The notes beneath the pieces were generated by a model that was given only the letters and a program-made list of their open reading frames with translations, searched no databases and had not been told where the DNA came from. A DNA stretch of 64,000 bases from Robertmurraya massiliosenegalensis JC6 (GTDB lineage: Bacteria; Bacillota; Bacilli; Bacillales; Cytobacillaceae), in contig NZ_HE978515.1 in the NCBI RefSeq assembly GCF_000311725.1, forward strand, positions 305,697 through 369,696, in the 5' to 3' direction. The translations under genes and the position numbers were made by a program. Of the stretch, positions 8,046-17,279 are shown one piece after another (positions within the stretch are counted from its first letter, which is position 1; each line of letters starts with the position of its first letter).

Positions 8046-8291
8046 TCAAGTGCAAAGATAATAGTATTCAATTTCGTAACTCCTCTTTCGTTCATTCTTA
8101 CTAAGTAGAATGCTGGATATTTCGTAATGAAGCAATTTTTTAATAGGAAATGTATCGTGCTGTAAGAGTTCATAACACTTCAAGACATTTAGTCTTGACT
8201 CAACTAGTGGGTACGAATCTACTCTGTAGTGTAGCTTAAAAGAAGGTATTTGAGAGGGAAACCTTGCAGCCAGAAGGTTCGATATTCTTCT
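8046..8291 (-). pseudogene. uninterrupted 81-codon frame without start, possible gene remnant
   Basis: On the minus strand one frame stays open for 81 codons inside the 830-nt gap between folD and glpD. The translation is plausible for protein (for example LVESRLNVLKCYELLQ and EISSILLSKN) but has no ATG and no ribosome binding site. A second frame is open for 48 codons across the same bases, so this may be chance or a decayed gene. I do not recognise a family. The rest of 7840-8400 shows no other supported feature. Confidence 0.2.
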
Positions 8292-8412
8292 TTAAAACAC
8301 TCGGAAAAAGTTTATTGCCTATTAATCCGAATTATTACCTTTTCACTGTACCTAAAATATATCGAATCACCATCATATAATGAAATACATTTTTTGTCAA
8401 CTTCACAATAGA

Positions 8413-8448
8413 AAAACAAGACAATTCCAGCTAGAATTGCCTTGTTTT
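8413..8448 (-). terminator. terminator after glpD
   Basis: Arms AAAACAAGACAATTC and GAATTGCCTTGTTTT, one mismatch and a 6-nt loop, just past the glpD stop codon. Confidence 0.8.
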
Positions 8449-8455
8449 CTATTCA

Positions 8456-10120
8456 TTACTTTTGAAGATCTACTGGAACTGATGCATCGATTAGTGCTGC
8501 TTCTAGTTCGTATTGATATGATTCTTTTGTTTCCTCTGTCCAAGCAAAATAATCAGCCATATAGTCGATAACATTTTGTTTGTATGTTCGTACTAATGAA
8601 ATGTCGAACAAAATTGCCCCTGTTCTTCTATTGAAGAAATCAACAGGAGTAAAGACCATTTCATGCTCTAAGGCATATTGAAGTTTAGCAAATAATGGGA
8701 GCGACAAGTCATATTCTTTTGCTTTTTCAGCACCTTGAGCAACCATTTCAAACAGGTCCTTCACATTAGAACCATACTTTGATGCTAAATGAGCTGCCTC
8801 CTCTTTCGTAAGACCCACTTTCTGTCCAGCCACAACTTGTTCAGTCACAAACTGATCGAAACGAGCTGATCCACCTACATCTCCACCAGAAATAGGTAAA
8901 TTTTTCGTTTGACAGTTTGCAAATGATTGCCCATATTCATCTTGTAATTTTTTTGCTAATACATTAGTGATCATTTCCGCCATTTTTCGATAACCTGTTA
9001 ACTTGCCACCAGCAATCGTAATAAGACCTGATTTTGATTCCCAAATCTCATCTTTACGAGATATTTCAGAAGGGTCTTTCCCTTCCTCCCAAATTAATGG
9101 GCGCACACCTGCCCAGCTTGATTCTATGTCTTCTTCTGTCACATTCACTTCCGGGAACATATAATGAATCGATTTCAAAATGTATTCACGATCTTTTGAG
9201 TCCATTTTCGGAATAGCTGCATCCTTGTCGTAAAACGTATCTGTTGTTCCCACATAGGTTTTCCCTTCTCTTGGAATCGCAAATACCATTCGTCCATCCG
9301 GCGTGTCAAAGTACACAGCTTGCTTTAATGGGAATTTAGATTGATCAATGACAATGTGAACCCCTTTTGTGAGCCGCAATACCTTTCCAGTTTTTGATTG
9401 ATCTTTTTCACGAATTTTATCCACCCATGGTCCAGCAGCATTAACAATTTTCTTGGCGCGAATTTCATATTCTTCCCCTGTGATGCGGTCTTTTACAACC
9501 ACTCCAACCACTTTACCATCTTCATAAACTAAATTCTCAACTTTTGAATAGTTTAGTGCGACCGCTCCTTTTTGGACGGCTTGTTTCATCACCTCAATCG
9601 TTAACCGTGCATCATCTGTGCGGTATTCCACATAAACGCCGCCACCTTGTAAGTTATCTTTTTTCACAAGTGGCTCTTTATTCATTGTTTCATTCGCACT
9701 AAGCATTACTCGACGTTCGCTTCTTTTCACACCTGCTAAGAAATCATATACTCTTAACCCAATTGAAGTTGAAAATTTGCCAAAAGTCCCACCTTTATGA
9801 AAAGGTAATAGCATCCACTCTGGTGTTGTCACATGTGGTCCATTTTCATAGACAACCGCTCTTTCCTTCCCTACTTCAGCAACCATTTTCACTTCAAATT
9901 GCTTTAAATAACGTAATCCTCCGTGTACAAGTTTCGTGGAACGACTAGAAGTTCCGGCTGCAAAATCCTGCATTTCAACAAGACCTATTTTCATTCCCCT
10001 TGTGGAAGCATCAAGTGCAATTCCAGCACCTGTAATCCCTCCACCAATGACAAGTACATCAAAATGTGTACTTTTTAGTTGTTCTATAACATTTGCTCTG
10101 TTTTTGTTAGAAAAGTTCAT
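8456..10120 (-). CDS. glpD: aerobic glycerol-3-phosphate dehydrogenase GlpD
   Basis: 554 residues, full length for the family. It oxidises sn-glycerol-3-phosphate to dihydroxyacetone phosphate, passing electrons via FAD to the membrane quinone pool. The FAD fold GGGITGAG is at residues 26-33. [31 protein letters not shown] and SWAGVRPL are strongly conserved GlpD blocks. The C-terminal domain ends in the usual [12 protein letters not shown] segment. The ATG at 10120 is preferred because AAAGGGGAT precedes it; a Met eight codons upstream has no such site. It is preceded by a terminator-type leader and by glpP, so GlpP antitermination is the likely control. Confidence 0.96.
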   Translation of the reverse strand: MNFSNKNRANVIEQLKSTHFDVLVIGGGITGAGIALDASTRGMKIGLVEMQDFAAGTSSRSTKLVHGGLRYLKQFEVKMVAEVGKERAVVYENGPHVTTPEWMLLPFHKGGTFGKFSTSIGLRVYDFLAGVKRSERRVMLSANETMNKEPLVKKDNLQGGGVYVEYRTDDARLTIEVMKQAVQKGAVALNYSKVENLVYEDGKVVGVVVKDRITGEEYEIRAKKIVNAAGPWVDKIREKDQSKTGKVLRLTKGVHIVIDQSKFPLKQAVYFDTPDGRMVFAIPREGKTYVGTTDTFYDKDAAIPKMDSKDREYILKSIHYMFPEVNVTEEDIESSWAGVRPLIWEEGKDPSEISRKDEIWESKSGLITIAGGKLTGYRKMAEMITNVLAKKLQDEYGQSFANCQTKNLPISGGDVGGSARFDQFVTEQVVAGQKVGLTKEEAAHLASKYGSNVKDLFEMVAQGAEKAKEYDLSLPLFAKLQYALEHEMVFTPVDFFNRRTGAILFDISLVRTYKQNVIDYMADYFAWTEETKESYQYELEAALIDASVPVDLQK

Positions 10121-10233
10121 GATCCCTATCCCCTTTATGATCAAATAGTAGTTGCGTTTTCAATTCTCTGTTTACACAATTAATATAGTATTAATTATCT
10201 GTAATCGGTTAATATTGATGAAGGCATGAAAAA

Positions 10234-10278
10234 AGAGACCACAAATGACATTATCAACGATAATGTATTGTGGTCTCT
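10234..10278 (-). promoter_or_regulatory. glpD leader terminator, probable GlpP antitermination target
   Basis: On the minus strand the arms AGAGACCACA and TGTGGTCTCT enclose an inner ACATTATC/GATAATGT stem, followed by TTTTTT. It lies between the end of glpP and the start of glpD. GlpP of B. subtilis, with glycerol-3-phosphate, prevents termination at such an inverted repeat in the glpD leader. It could also simply terminate the glpP transcript. Confidence 0.75.
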
Positions 10279-10353
10279 CCGTTTCTCCTACCGAACTATT
10301 AACTTAATTTAATCGTAACATAAACAAATACGTTTTGCACCCTTTTTACTACA

Positions 10354-10893
10354 TCAATTTTTCCATAAGTCCATTTTTGAAGTAGTAATAGCCGTTGCTC
10401 CTGCCTCAATAGCATTAGCGACTTCTTCTGGTGTACGAATGAGTCCACCAGCAAAAATCGGTGTATTTAAACGTTCTTTCACTTCTTTAATCATCCACGG
10501 CATCGTTCCAGGTAGAACTTCTATATAGTCAGGCTTCGTCTTTTCGATTAAACGATAGCTTTTTTCAAGGGCATGGGAATCAAGTAAAAAAATTCTTTGA
10601 ACTGCGATAACCCCTTTTTGCTTAGCTTTTAGAATAACATTTGATTTCGTTGAGATAATTCCATATGGCTTATATTCTTGACAAATATATTCAGTCGCAT
10701 AATCATCATTTTTGATCCCATGAATCATGTCAATATGATAAATCATTAGTTTCCCTTTTTGTTTTGCCATTTGACAAATGTTTTTAAGCTGCGCAATGTG
10801 AACTTCAAGCATGACTCCAATTTCATAGGAGCTTTCTAAAAACATTTCGAACTCTTTCATGTTGGTTGAAGCTGGTAAAATCTTTTGATTCAC
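10354..10893 (-). CDS. glpP: glycerol-3-phosphate-responsive antiterminator GlpP
   Basis: 179 residues, close to the family length. It matches GlpP throughout: an ILPAxxNMKEF-type start, KLMIYHIDMIHGIKNDDY, YGIISTKSNVILKAKQKG, PDYIEVLPG and IFAGGLIRTPEEV. The fold is a TIM-barrel-like RNA-binding antiterminator that responds to glycerol-3-phosphate. The GTG at 10893 overlaps the stop of the panE-like gene in a GTGA junction, so the two are translationally coupled. In B. subtilis glpP precedes glpF-glpK-glpD; here glpF and glpK are absent and glpD follows directly, behind a terminator hairpin. Confidence 0.93.
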   Translation of the reverse strand: MNQKILPASTNMKEFEMFLESSYEIGVMLEVHIAQLKNICQMAKQKGKLMIYHIDMIHGIKNDDYATEYICQEYKPYGIISTKSNVILKAKQKGVIAVQRIFLLDSHALEKSYRLIEKTKPDYIEVLPGTMPWMIKEVKERLNTPIFAGGLIRTPEEVANAIEAGATAITTSKMDLWKN

Positions 10894-11819
10894 GATTCTA
10901 TCCCCAATACGGCTTTTTCATATACCTTTAAGTTTGCATAAATAAGCTCTAAAAAAGGAGTCTTAATATTTTCAGCTTGCGCTTTTTTTAGTAAATATAA
11001 GAAGAAATGGTCTGCCTCTGTTTGCATCCCTTTTTCCATATCACGTTGCATAGAAGACTTCATTTCATAGCCCATTTCTTTTATTTTCGCTAACTGTGGT
11101 TGAATATGCTCCTTGCTAATCGGTGCACCTATTGTCTCCATTACTGTCACTACTTCGTTTACGATTCCTTCTAATACGGCAAATCCACTTTTCGTTTCGC
11201 GAATAGGTCCAATAGGCGAACGCATTAACGTTGTTGCCCCTGACAGACAGGAAATAAACAAATATTTTTGCCACATCTCTTTTAAGATTTCTCCACTATA
11301 TATAAAATTCGCCTTCGTATCAGCAAAAGTCTTCGTTAATCGCATGATGCGCTCTGTTTCTTCTCCGCTTTGTTCACCAAAAATAAGATTATGAATAGGA
11401 CTTGTTTGTACAACCGTTCCATTTTCGTCTAAGGTCGACTCAATAAAACAAAGACCACCAATAACTTGTTCTTTCCCAAAATGCTCAGCTAAAAGTTCGA
11501 GGTGAGAGATGCCATTTAATAATGGTAAGACCATCGTTTCCTTATCCACATAGGGACGTATATCCTCTATTACTCCATTTAAATGATACGCTTTTGTTGA
11601 AAGGATAATGACATCATATGTATCAGGTTTTTCTCCACTAACAATCAATTTCGGTCTTACATCTATGTCTCCATGAACACTACTGATCTTTAGTCCGGTT
11701 TCTTCAAGCTTTTTTTTGCGCCTTTCTCGCACAAGAAATGTAACGTCCTCTCCTTTTTCCACTAAACGACCACCAAAATAGCCACCAACAGCGCCTGCAC
11801 CGACAACTAAAATCTTCAA
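10890..11819 (-). CDS. panE: 2-dehydropantoate 2-reductase (ApbA/PanE family)
   Basis: 309 residues. The N-terminus has the Rossmann motif GAGAVGGYFG (residues 7-16) for NADPH. LSTKAYHL, LPLLNGISHLE and KMWQKYLF-like (EMWQKYLFISC) blocks are typical of ketopantoate reductases, which make pantoate for coenzyme A. Several Bacillus paralogues of this family exist, so the substrate may differ. The TTG at 11819 has GGGGGAG 7 nt upstream. It is the first gene of a unit with glpP, an unusual partner. Confidence 0.85.
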   Translation of the reverse strand: MKILVVGAGAVGGYFGGRLVEKGEDVTFLVRERRKKKLEETGLKISSVHGDIDVRPKLIVSGEKPDTYDVIILSTKAYHLNGVIEDIRPYVDKETMVLPLLNGISHLELLAEHFGKEQVIGGLCFIESTLDENGTVVQTSPIHNLIFGEQSGEETERIMRLTKTFADTKANFIYSGEILKEMWQKYLFISCLSGATTLMRSPIGPIRETKSGFAVLEGIVNEVVTVMETIGAPISKEHIQPQLAKIKEMGYEMKSSMQRDMEKGMQTEADHFFLYLLKKAQAENIKTPFLELIYANLKVYEKAVLGIES

Positions 11820-11874
11820 ATTTAGCTCCCCCTTTTGTAACTGCTCCTTCCATTTATATTACCATATCTTATGA

Positions 11875-11913
11875 AAAAAGTCGGTATAGTCACATTCTCT
11901 ATCCCGACTTTTT
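11875..11913 (-). terminator. terminator after the Ku gene
   Basis: Arms AAAAAGTCGGGATAG and CTATACCGACTTTTT on the minus strand, 9-nt loop, one mismatch, ending in a T run. Confidence 0.85.
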
Positions 11914-11917
11914 AAAC

Positions 11918-12748
11918 TTAGGCTTCTTTCTTCTTTTTTGTTGTAGTTCGTTTTTTCTTAGCCGTTGCCTCCTTTGGTTTTGTTCGATCAATTGAAGCTT
12001 GAAGAGCTGCCATCAAATCGGTCACATTAGATGGTTTTTCTTTTTCATTTGGGGTAACGATTTCCTTACCGGTTCTCTTTGACTCAATTAACTCCAACAG
12101 TGCGGTACGATAATCATCTGTATATTTTTCCGGTTCAAAATCATTGGTTAGTTGATCAATGAGGAGGATTGCTGTACTCAATTCTTTATCTGTCACTTTT
12201 TCTTCATTTGGCACATTAGGAACATCGCCCGCAGACCTTACTTCATCCGGGAAATGAAGAGTTTCCATCACTAATGTATTTTTGTACACTCGAATCACCG
12301 CCAATTGTTCTTTAGAACGAATGATGATTTTTGCAAGGCCGACCTTTTCAGATTCTTCCAATGCTTTTCTTAAAAGAGAATAGGCTTTTCCTCCCCCCTC
12401 ACTTGGGGACATGAAATAACTTCGATTAAAAAAAATCGGATCAATTTGCGCCATTTTTATAAAATCAATGATTTCGACCGCTTTATCTTCTTTTTCTTTT
12501 TTTAAACTTTCCAGTTCTTCATCGTCCAAGACGACAAATTTCCCTTTCGTATACTCATAGGCCTTAACGATATCTTCATTTTTAACTTCTACTTCACAGA
12601 CCGGACATACTTTTTCATATTTAATTGGTGAATGACACTCCTTGTGTAAATTGCGGAGCTTAATATCTTTATCTTCAGTGGCTGCATGAAGCTTGATGGG
12701 AATATTGACTAAACCGAAGCTAATACTCCCTTTCCAAATTGTATGCAT
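11918..12748 (-). CDS. ku: Ku protein of bacterial non-homologous end joining
   Basis: 276 residues from the chosen ATG. Bacterial Ku forms a homodimeric ring on DNA ends and recruits LigD. The opening HTIWKGSISFGLVNIPIKL and the block CPVCEVEVKNEDIVKAYEY are characteristic. The short Lys/Thr-rich tail (KEATAKKKRTTTKKKK) is the usual non-specific DNA-binding extension. The ATG at 12748 has GGAG 8 nt upstream; the frame stays open 26 codons further without a good site. It is divergent from ligD with about 140 nt between, the expected arrangement for a spore-formers' repair pair. Confidence 0.96.
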   Translation of the reverse strand: MHTIWKGSISFGLVNIPIKLHAATEDKDIKLRNLHKECHSPIKYEKVCPVCEVEVKNEDIVKAYEYTKGKFVVLDDEELESLKKEKEDKAVEIIDFIKMAQIDPIFFNRSYFMSPSEGGGKAYSLLRKALEESEKVGLAKIIIRSKEQLAVIRVYKNTLVMETLHFPDEVRSAGDVPNVPNEEKVTDKELSTAILLIDQLTNDFEPEKYTDDYRTALLELIESKRTGKEIVTPNEKEKPSNVTDLMAALQASIDRTKPKEATAKKKRTTTKKKKEA

Positions 12749-12887
12749 GGGCATTGCTCCATTCTTTTTTACCACTATTTTATGACCATTCTCGTTCATC
12801 ATCCTGTTAAAGATATGGAAAGTCACTTTTGAAAATGAAAAAAAGAGACAAACTACTAGTAGTATTTAGCTGAAGGGAAGAATCCAA

Positions 12888-14714
12888 TTGAAACCAATGT
12901 TACCAACATTAACATTCGAGATTCCAAAGGGGGAAGAATGGGCTTACGAAGTGAAATACGATGGTTTTCGTGCATTGCTTAAATGGAGCGAAAGGGTGGA
13001 ATTAGACAGCAGAAATGAAAAACCGCTTTTACCACTTTTTCCTGAAATAAGTGAATTTCTTAATAAAGAGAGGAAAAAGATTGAACCATTTCTTCCTTTG
13101 CTCTTTGATGGAGAGATTGTCTTTTTAGACAATGATTATAAGTCTAACTTTAGCCATGTTCAAACAAGAGGGAGAATGCGATCGCAAACAAAAATGACAG
13201 AAAGAGCCAATCATTCACCTTGCCAACTACTTTTATTTGATGTGTTGGTTCTAAAAGGGGAAAGAATCAGCTCTGAACCTTATGTTAAAAGAAAGGAATT
13301 ATTGAAATCGTTTTTTCAAGAAATAGGATGGCCCACTCGTCCCGATCATAAAAGTAACAAAATCATTCAAATGGTTCCATTTTATGATGATTACAAATCC
13401 ATTTGGGATAAAGTCACCCTCTATAACGGCGAAGGAGTTGTCGCCAAAAAGCGGAAGCATCTTTGGGAAGAAGGAAAGCGGACGACGGCATGGTTGAAAT
13501 TTAAAAACTGGAAATACGTTTCCTGCTTCATTACCTCCTTTGAAAAATCGAATGGATACTTCTATGTAGGCGTCTATTCTAAAGACAAAATTGTCCCCCT
13601 CGGGCAATTTCTATTTGGGATTAAGCCTGATGAAAAAAAAGCACTTTATAAGACTTTGAAAGAAAATAAAATCGATGAAGATGAACGATTTATCTACGTA
13701 AATCCAGCAATTTGTGTACAAATTAAGTATTTAGAAATCTATGAGGAACAATTACGTGAACCGCATTTTGATATGTTTCGATTTGACTTGCTTCCGACTG
13801 ACTGTACATATGAACGATTTCTCCTGCAACAGAATAATCTCCCGACAGAAATTGAGATTACTCATCCTGAAAAACCTTTATGGAAAGAACCTGCTATTCA
13901 AAAACATGATTTCATTCATTATTTAAGAGAGATTTCACCTTATTTCTTACCATTTTTAGAAAATCGATTACTTACGGTGATTCGCTATCCTCATGGCATT
14001 TTCGGGGAATCTTTTTACCAGAAAAACACCCCAGACTATGCACCTGAATTTATCGAGACGAAACTTGCGGACGATATTAACTATACAGTTTGCAATCATT
14101 TACAAACTCTTCTTTGGTTGGGGAATCAATTAGCTATCGAATTCCATATCCCCTTTCAAACAATTGCCAGTACTGGTCCAAGTGAAATCGTATTCGATCT
14201 AGATCCACCATCAAAAGAATATGTTCATTTAGCGATTAAAGCAGCCTTAATGATAAAGGAAGTATCTGATCAATTAAATTTAATAAGTTTTATTAAAACA
14301 TCTGGAAATAAGGGCCTGCAAATCTATCTTCCACTCCCAGACAATCGCTATCGCTACGAAGATACGAAATTATTTACGTCGTTCATTGCTGATTATCTTG
14401 TTTCTAAAGATCCTGATTCCTTTACAATCGAACGAATGAAGAAGAACCGCAAAGACCGACTTTACATTGATTATGTCCAGCATGGAGAAGGGAAAACGAT
14501 TATCGCCCCTTATTCTCTAAGAGGAACTCCTTTCGCTACAGTTGCTACTCCGTTATTTTGGGATGAAGTCAACGAAAAACTAACAATTGAGCAATTTCAA
14601 ATGCCAACAATCATTCAAAGAGTAAAAGAAAAAGGAGATCCATTTCGTACATTTTGGCAAGCGAAAGAAGAACAAAACTTTGATGCCGTGTTACAATTTT
14701 TAAAAAGGAACTAG
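12888..14714 (+). CDS. ligD: ATP-dependent DNA ligase LigD with ligase and polymerase domains
   Basis: 608 residues, the size of B. subtilis YkoU. The N-terminal ligase domain has the adenylation Lys in KYDG (23-26) and DGEIV, NGEGVVAKK and WLKFK motifs. The C-terminal primase-polymerase domain, from about residue 330, carries the metal-binding DLDPP near 436-440 and HGEGKTIIAPYSLR. There is no nuclease domain, as in Bacillus. With Ku it joins double-strand breaks, important in spores. The start is a TTG at 12888 behind AAGGGAAG (7 nt); an ATG three codons on is an alternative. Confidence 0.95.
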   Translation: MKPMLPTLTFEIPKGEEWAYEVKYDGFRALLKWSERVELDSRNEKPLLPLFPEISEFLNKERKKIEPFLPLLFDGEIVFLDNDYKSNFSHVQTRGRMRSQTKMTERANHSPCQLLLFDVLVLKGERISSEPYVKRKELLKSFFQEIGWPTRPDHKSNKIIQMVPFYDDYKSIWDKVTLYNGEGVVAKKRKHLWEEGKRTTAWLKFKNWKYVSCFITSFEKSNGYFYVGVYSKDKIVPLGQFLFGIKPDEKKALYKTLKENKIDEDERFIYVNPAICVQIKYLEIYEEQLREPHFDMFRFDLLPTDCTYERFLLQQNNLPTEIEITHPEKPLWKEPAIQKHDFIHYLREISPYFLPFLENRLLTVIRYPHGIFGESFYQKNTPDYAPEFIETKLADDINYTVCNHLQTLLWLGNQLAIEFHIPFQTIASTGPSEIVFDLDPPSKEYVHLAIKAALMIKEVSDQLNLISFIKTSGNKGLQIYLPLPDNRYRYEDTKLFTSFIADYLVSKDPDSFTIERMKKNRKDRLYIDYVQHGEGKTIIAPYSLRGTPFATVATPLFWDEVNEKLTIEQFQMPTIIQRVKEKGDPFRTFWQAKEEQNFDAVLQFLKRN

Positions 14715-14745
14715 CGAAATTCCGATCTTACTATTTAATATTATA

Positions 14746-14778
14746 AGAAAGGAGCCGAATAAAGAACGGCTCCTTTCT
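14746..14778. terminator. bidirectional terminator
   Basis: Arms AGAAAGGAGCCG and CGGCTCCTTTCT with a 9-nt loop, between convergent ligD and dapF. Confidence 0.85.
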
Positions 14779-15760
14779 ATAGTACATCCTTTAAATAGGA
14801 AGTTACTTCTTCTTGAAGTTTTGTATATTGTGCGATTTCTTTTGAGAATTCGTTTTTAGATGTACAAGTAAATGTAGATGGAGATTGTACATTAACCTCT
14901 ATCTTTGCTACATACACATAGGTTGCATTACCAATTAAATCGATCGTATATGAATTTTCTTTTTGATGGGCGACACAGCGTACCTTTCCACCATTATTAA
15001 AAACTTCGACCGGTTCTTCTAAATGATTCAACTTATTCAAACAAGTCACTAATGTAGAAGCTGACATTGCTGTTCCACATGCATTTGTAAAGCCAACTCC
15101 TCTTTCAAACGTACGCACGTAAATTTGACCAGGCTGTATCGCTTTTACAAAGCTGACATTGACCCCGTCTGGAAATAATTCATTGGGTCCATTCACGTAT
15201 TCACTTAATTCCTTTTGAACAGTTGAGTGAATCGTCTCATTATCAACAATCGCAATTAAATGAGGATTAGGAACGGCTACCGCTGTAAAAGGAATCTCTT
15301 CAGATAATGCAGGAAGCTTTTCATTTACGAATGTTTCTTGAGAGATATGTAATGGAAGTTCCCTAACTTGAAAAGAAACAGGTGAAATTTCAACTAAATA
15401 AGTTGGAATCTCTGGGAAAATGTCATGTTCCTTACGAACAGCTAGGTCAGCTTTCATTGTTTCGATTAGGGCAGAATCCTTGTTAAGTAGTTCGCAAACA
15501 TATCTTGCTACACAACGAAGTCCATTGCCACACATGGAAGCTTCCGAACCATCTGCATTAAACACACGCATTCTTCCGTCTGCTCTGTCACTCTTCATCA
15601 CAAACAGAATTCCGTCTGCACCAAGCTCTGTTTTGCGATTACAAAGAGAAATTGCTAATGCACTTCGTTCACTTTCTGAAAAAGTATACTCATTTGACAT
15701 TTCATCTATTAGTAAAAAATCATTTCCTGAACCATGACACTTGATGATTTCTAATTCCAC
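14777..15760 (-). CDS. dapF: diaminopimelate epimerase DapF
   Basis: 327 residues, slightly long because of a C-terminal extension past about residue 285. It converts LL- to meso-diaminopimelate for lysine and peptidoglycan. Both catalytic cysteines are present: SMCGNGLRC (Cys77) and TNACGTAMSA (Cys228). The N-terminal KCHGSGNDF motif is intact. The GTG at 15760 is chosen because GGAGG lies 9 nt upstream; an ATG eight codons upstream lacks a site. It stands alone, convergent with ligD. Confidence 0.95.
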   Translation of the reverse strand: MELEIIKCHGSGNDFLLIDEMSNEYTFSESERSALAISLCNRKTELGADGILFVMKSDRADGRMRVFNADGSEASMCGNGLRCVARYVCELLNKDSALIETMKADLAVRKEHDIFPEIPTYLVEISPVSFQVRELPLHISQETFVNEKLPALSEEIPFTAVAVPNPHLIAIVDNETIHSTVQKELSEYVNGPNELFPDGVNVSFVKAIQPGQIYVRTFERGVGFTNACGTAMSASTLVTCLNKLNHLEEPVEVFNNGGKVRCVAHQKENSYTIDLIGNATYVYVAKIEVNVQSPSTFTCTSKNEFSKEIAQYTKLQEEVTSYLKDVL

Positions 15761-15874
15761 TTTCTTAAACCTCCACAATATCAAACTGATGATAAAACTA
15801 TATATATTTAATTCGTTAATTAAACTTATTTTATATTAATACATTATGAATCTCCATATTAAAATGACTTTCCT

Positions 15875-17122
15875 TTAAATAATTACTTGATCTTCATTAT
15901 CCATTAAATGATTGGACCATGTTAATGATTCTGCATAAATTTTGAAGAGCTCTTTTTCCTCTATTCGCAAATCCCTGCATATCTCACTTATTCTCACCCA
16001 ATGTGCCTTTTCCACTGCCATGACCAAATCAAGCACATCCTTTAAAGGGTTTTGAATCCCTGACAATGCATCACTAAGGTCCTCATGGAATGGTAGATCC
16101 TGAACCATTTTTTCCATCGGCACGCCTGCTAGCTTGTCCATAAGCGAAAATAGGCCTAACGTAAAATAAGTGGATGGAGCCTTTCGATTTCTCTTCAACA
16201 GTTCAATCGATTCACACATTTTCGCTCTTGTTAACGATAAATGGACCACTTCTTTGCAATGTTCAATTTTGCTCATATCTCTTTCTCGAACTGAATGGAC
16301 ATATAACCATTTCTTGATTTCCATAATTCCTAGTAAGATAACCGCTTGTTTAATGCAGTAAATTTTGTGTTTTGTATGCCTGTATTGGAAATTCACGAGT
16401 TTTAGCAGTTTATAGGACAAGGAGAGATCCTTTTCAATGTAATCAGAAATCACGTCAATGCTCGTTTCATTCATAATAATTTCATGTAAATGATCATAAT
16501 TAGTAAAGATATAGCTAGGAATATCATATGTTGAAATAATCGATGGTTCCGCAAAGAAATAGCCCTGAAATAACTCATAGCCATTTTTTCTTGCCTCGTT
16601 ATAAGTTGCCACCGTTTCAATCTTTTCCGCAAGGAGTTTAATCCCGCATTCTTTCGCTCGTTCTTCAATTCGCCTTCGTGTATTCTTCGATGTAGCAAGA
16701 AAATCTACTTTAATAATATCAACATATTGAATTAGCTCCTCAGAATAAAGATTCCGATTCTCTAACACAACATCATCTAAAGCGATTTGATAGCCTAAAT
16801 TTTTTAGGTCATGGCAAATGGAAAGAATCTCTTTCGTCGCATAAATCGATTCAGACAATTCAACAACAATTTCTTGTGGTGTAAAATAGGTAGGCAATCC
16901 AAGAAGAAGGAGTTTTTTTGTGAAATTTATAAAACAAGGCTTACCGCTACTTAGTTGTTCAATGCCGATGTTTAAAAAACTATTAATAATGACTTCTGCA
17001 GTAGCTTGATCACCATCAATGTTCGGAAAAGAGTTCTCTAATCCACTTCGGTAAAAAAGCTCAAATGCTACATGTTCTCTTTCTCTATTTAAAATAGGCT
17101 GCTTGGCAACAAATACTTCCAT
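15875..17122 (-). CDS. EAL-HDOD domain protein (YuxH-like)
   Basis: 415 residues. The N-terminal half, opening VFVAKQPILN, is an EAL-type domain but the signature is FELFYR instead of EALxR, and the later ExxE/K metal motifs look degenerate. It therefore probably does not hydrolyse cyclic-di-GMP, though it might bind it. The C-terminal half (about 200-400) is an HDOD domain of the HD-superfamily type without the catalytic HD pair. B. subtilis YuxH has the same architecture; signalling function unresolved. The ATG at 17122 follows GGAGGG; 29 upstream in-frame codons lack a site. Confidence 0.88.
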   Translation of the reverse strand: MEVFVAKQPILNREREHVAFELFYRSGLENSFPNIDGDQATAEVIINSFLNIGIEQLSSGKPCFINFTKKLLLLGLPTYFTPQEIVVELSESIYATKEILSICHDLKNLGYQIALDDVVLENRNLYSEELIQYVDIIKVDFLATSKNTRRRIEERAKECGIKLLAEKIETVATYNEARKNGYELFQGYFFAEPSIISTYDIPSYIFTNYDHLHEIIMNETSIDVISDYIEKDLSLSYKLLKLVNFQYRHTKHKIYCIKQAVILLGIMEIKKWLYVHSVRERDMSKIEHCKEVVHLSLTRAKMCESIELLKRNRKAPSTYFTLGLFSLMDKLAGVPMEKMVQDLPFHEDLSDALSGIQNPLKDVLDLVMAVEKAHWVRISEICRDLRIEEKELFKIYAESLTWSNHLMDNEDQVII

Positions 17123-17235
17123 TCTCTTCCCTCCGACAAAATAGTCATTGTTGACAATAGTCATTTTAAAGAAGTATTTTTGATAATGCTGTCGAAGTTT
17201 GTATGACAATCTTATTTTTTCTTTTTATTTAAGTG

Positions 17236-17269
17236 AAAAGGAACGGCTCATATGAATGCCGTTCCTTTT
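17236..17269 (-). terminator. terminator after the thioredoxin-like gene
   Basis: Arms AAAAGGAACGGC and GCCGTTCCTTTT with a 10-nt loop, beside the stop codon at 17280. Confidence 0.85.
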
Positions 17270-17279
17270 TCTACATGCT

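Noticed and set aside
7840..8400. Transposase remnant
   Set aside because: No terminal repeats, DDE pattern or recognised transposase motif in either strand; reported only as an unassigned open frame.
10145..10165. CcpA (cre) site before glpD
   Set aside because: TGAAAACGCAACTA has at least two mismatches to the consensus and lies inside the leader; not strong enough to call.
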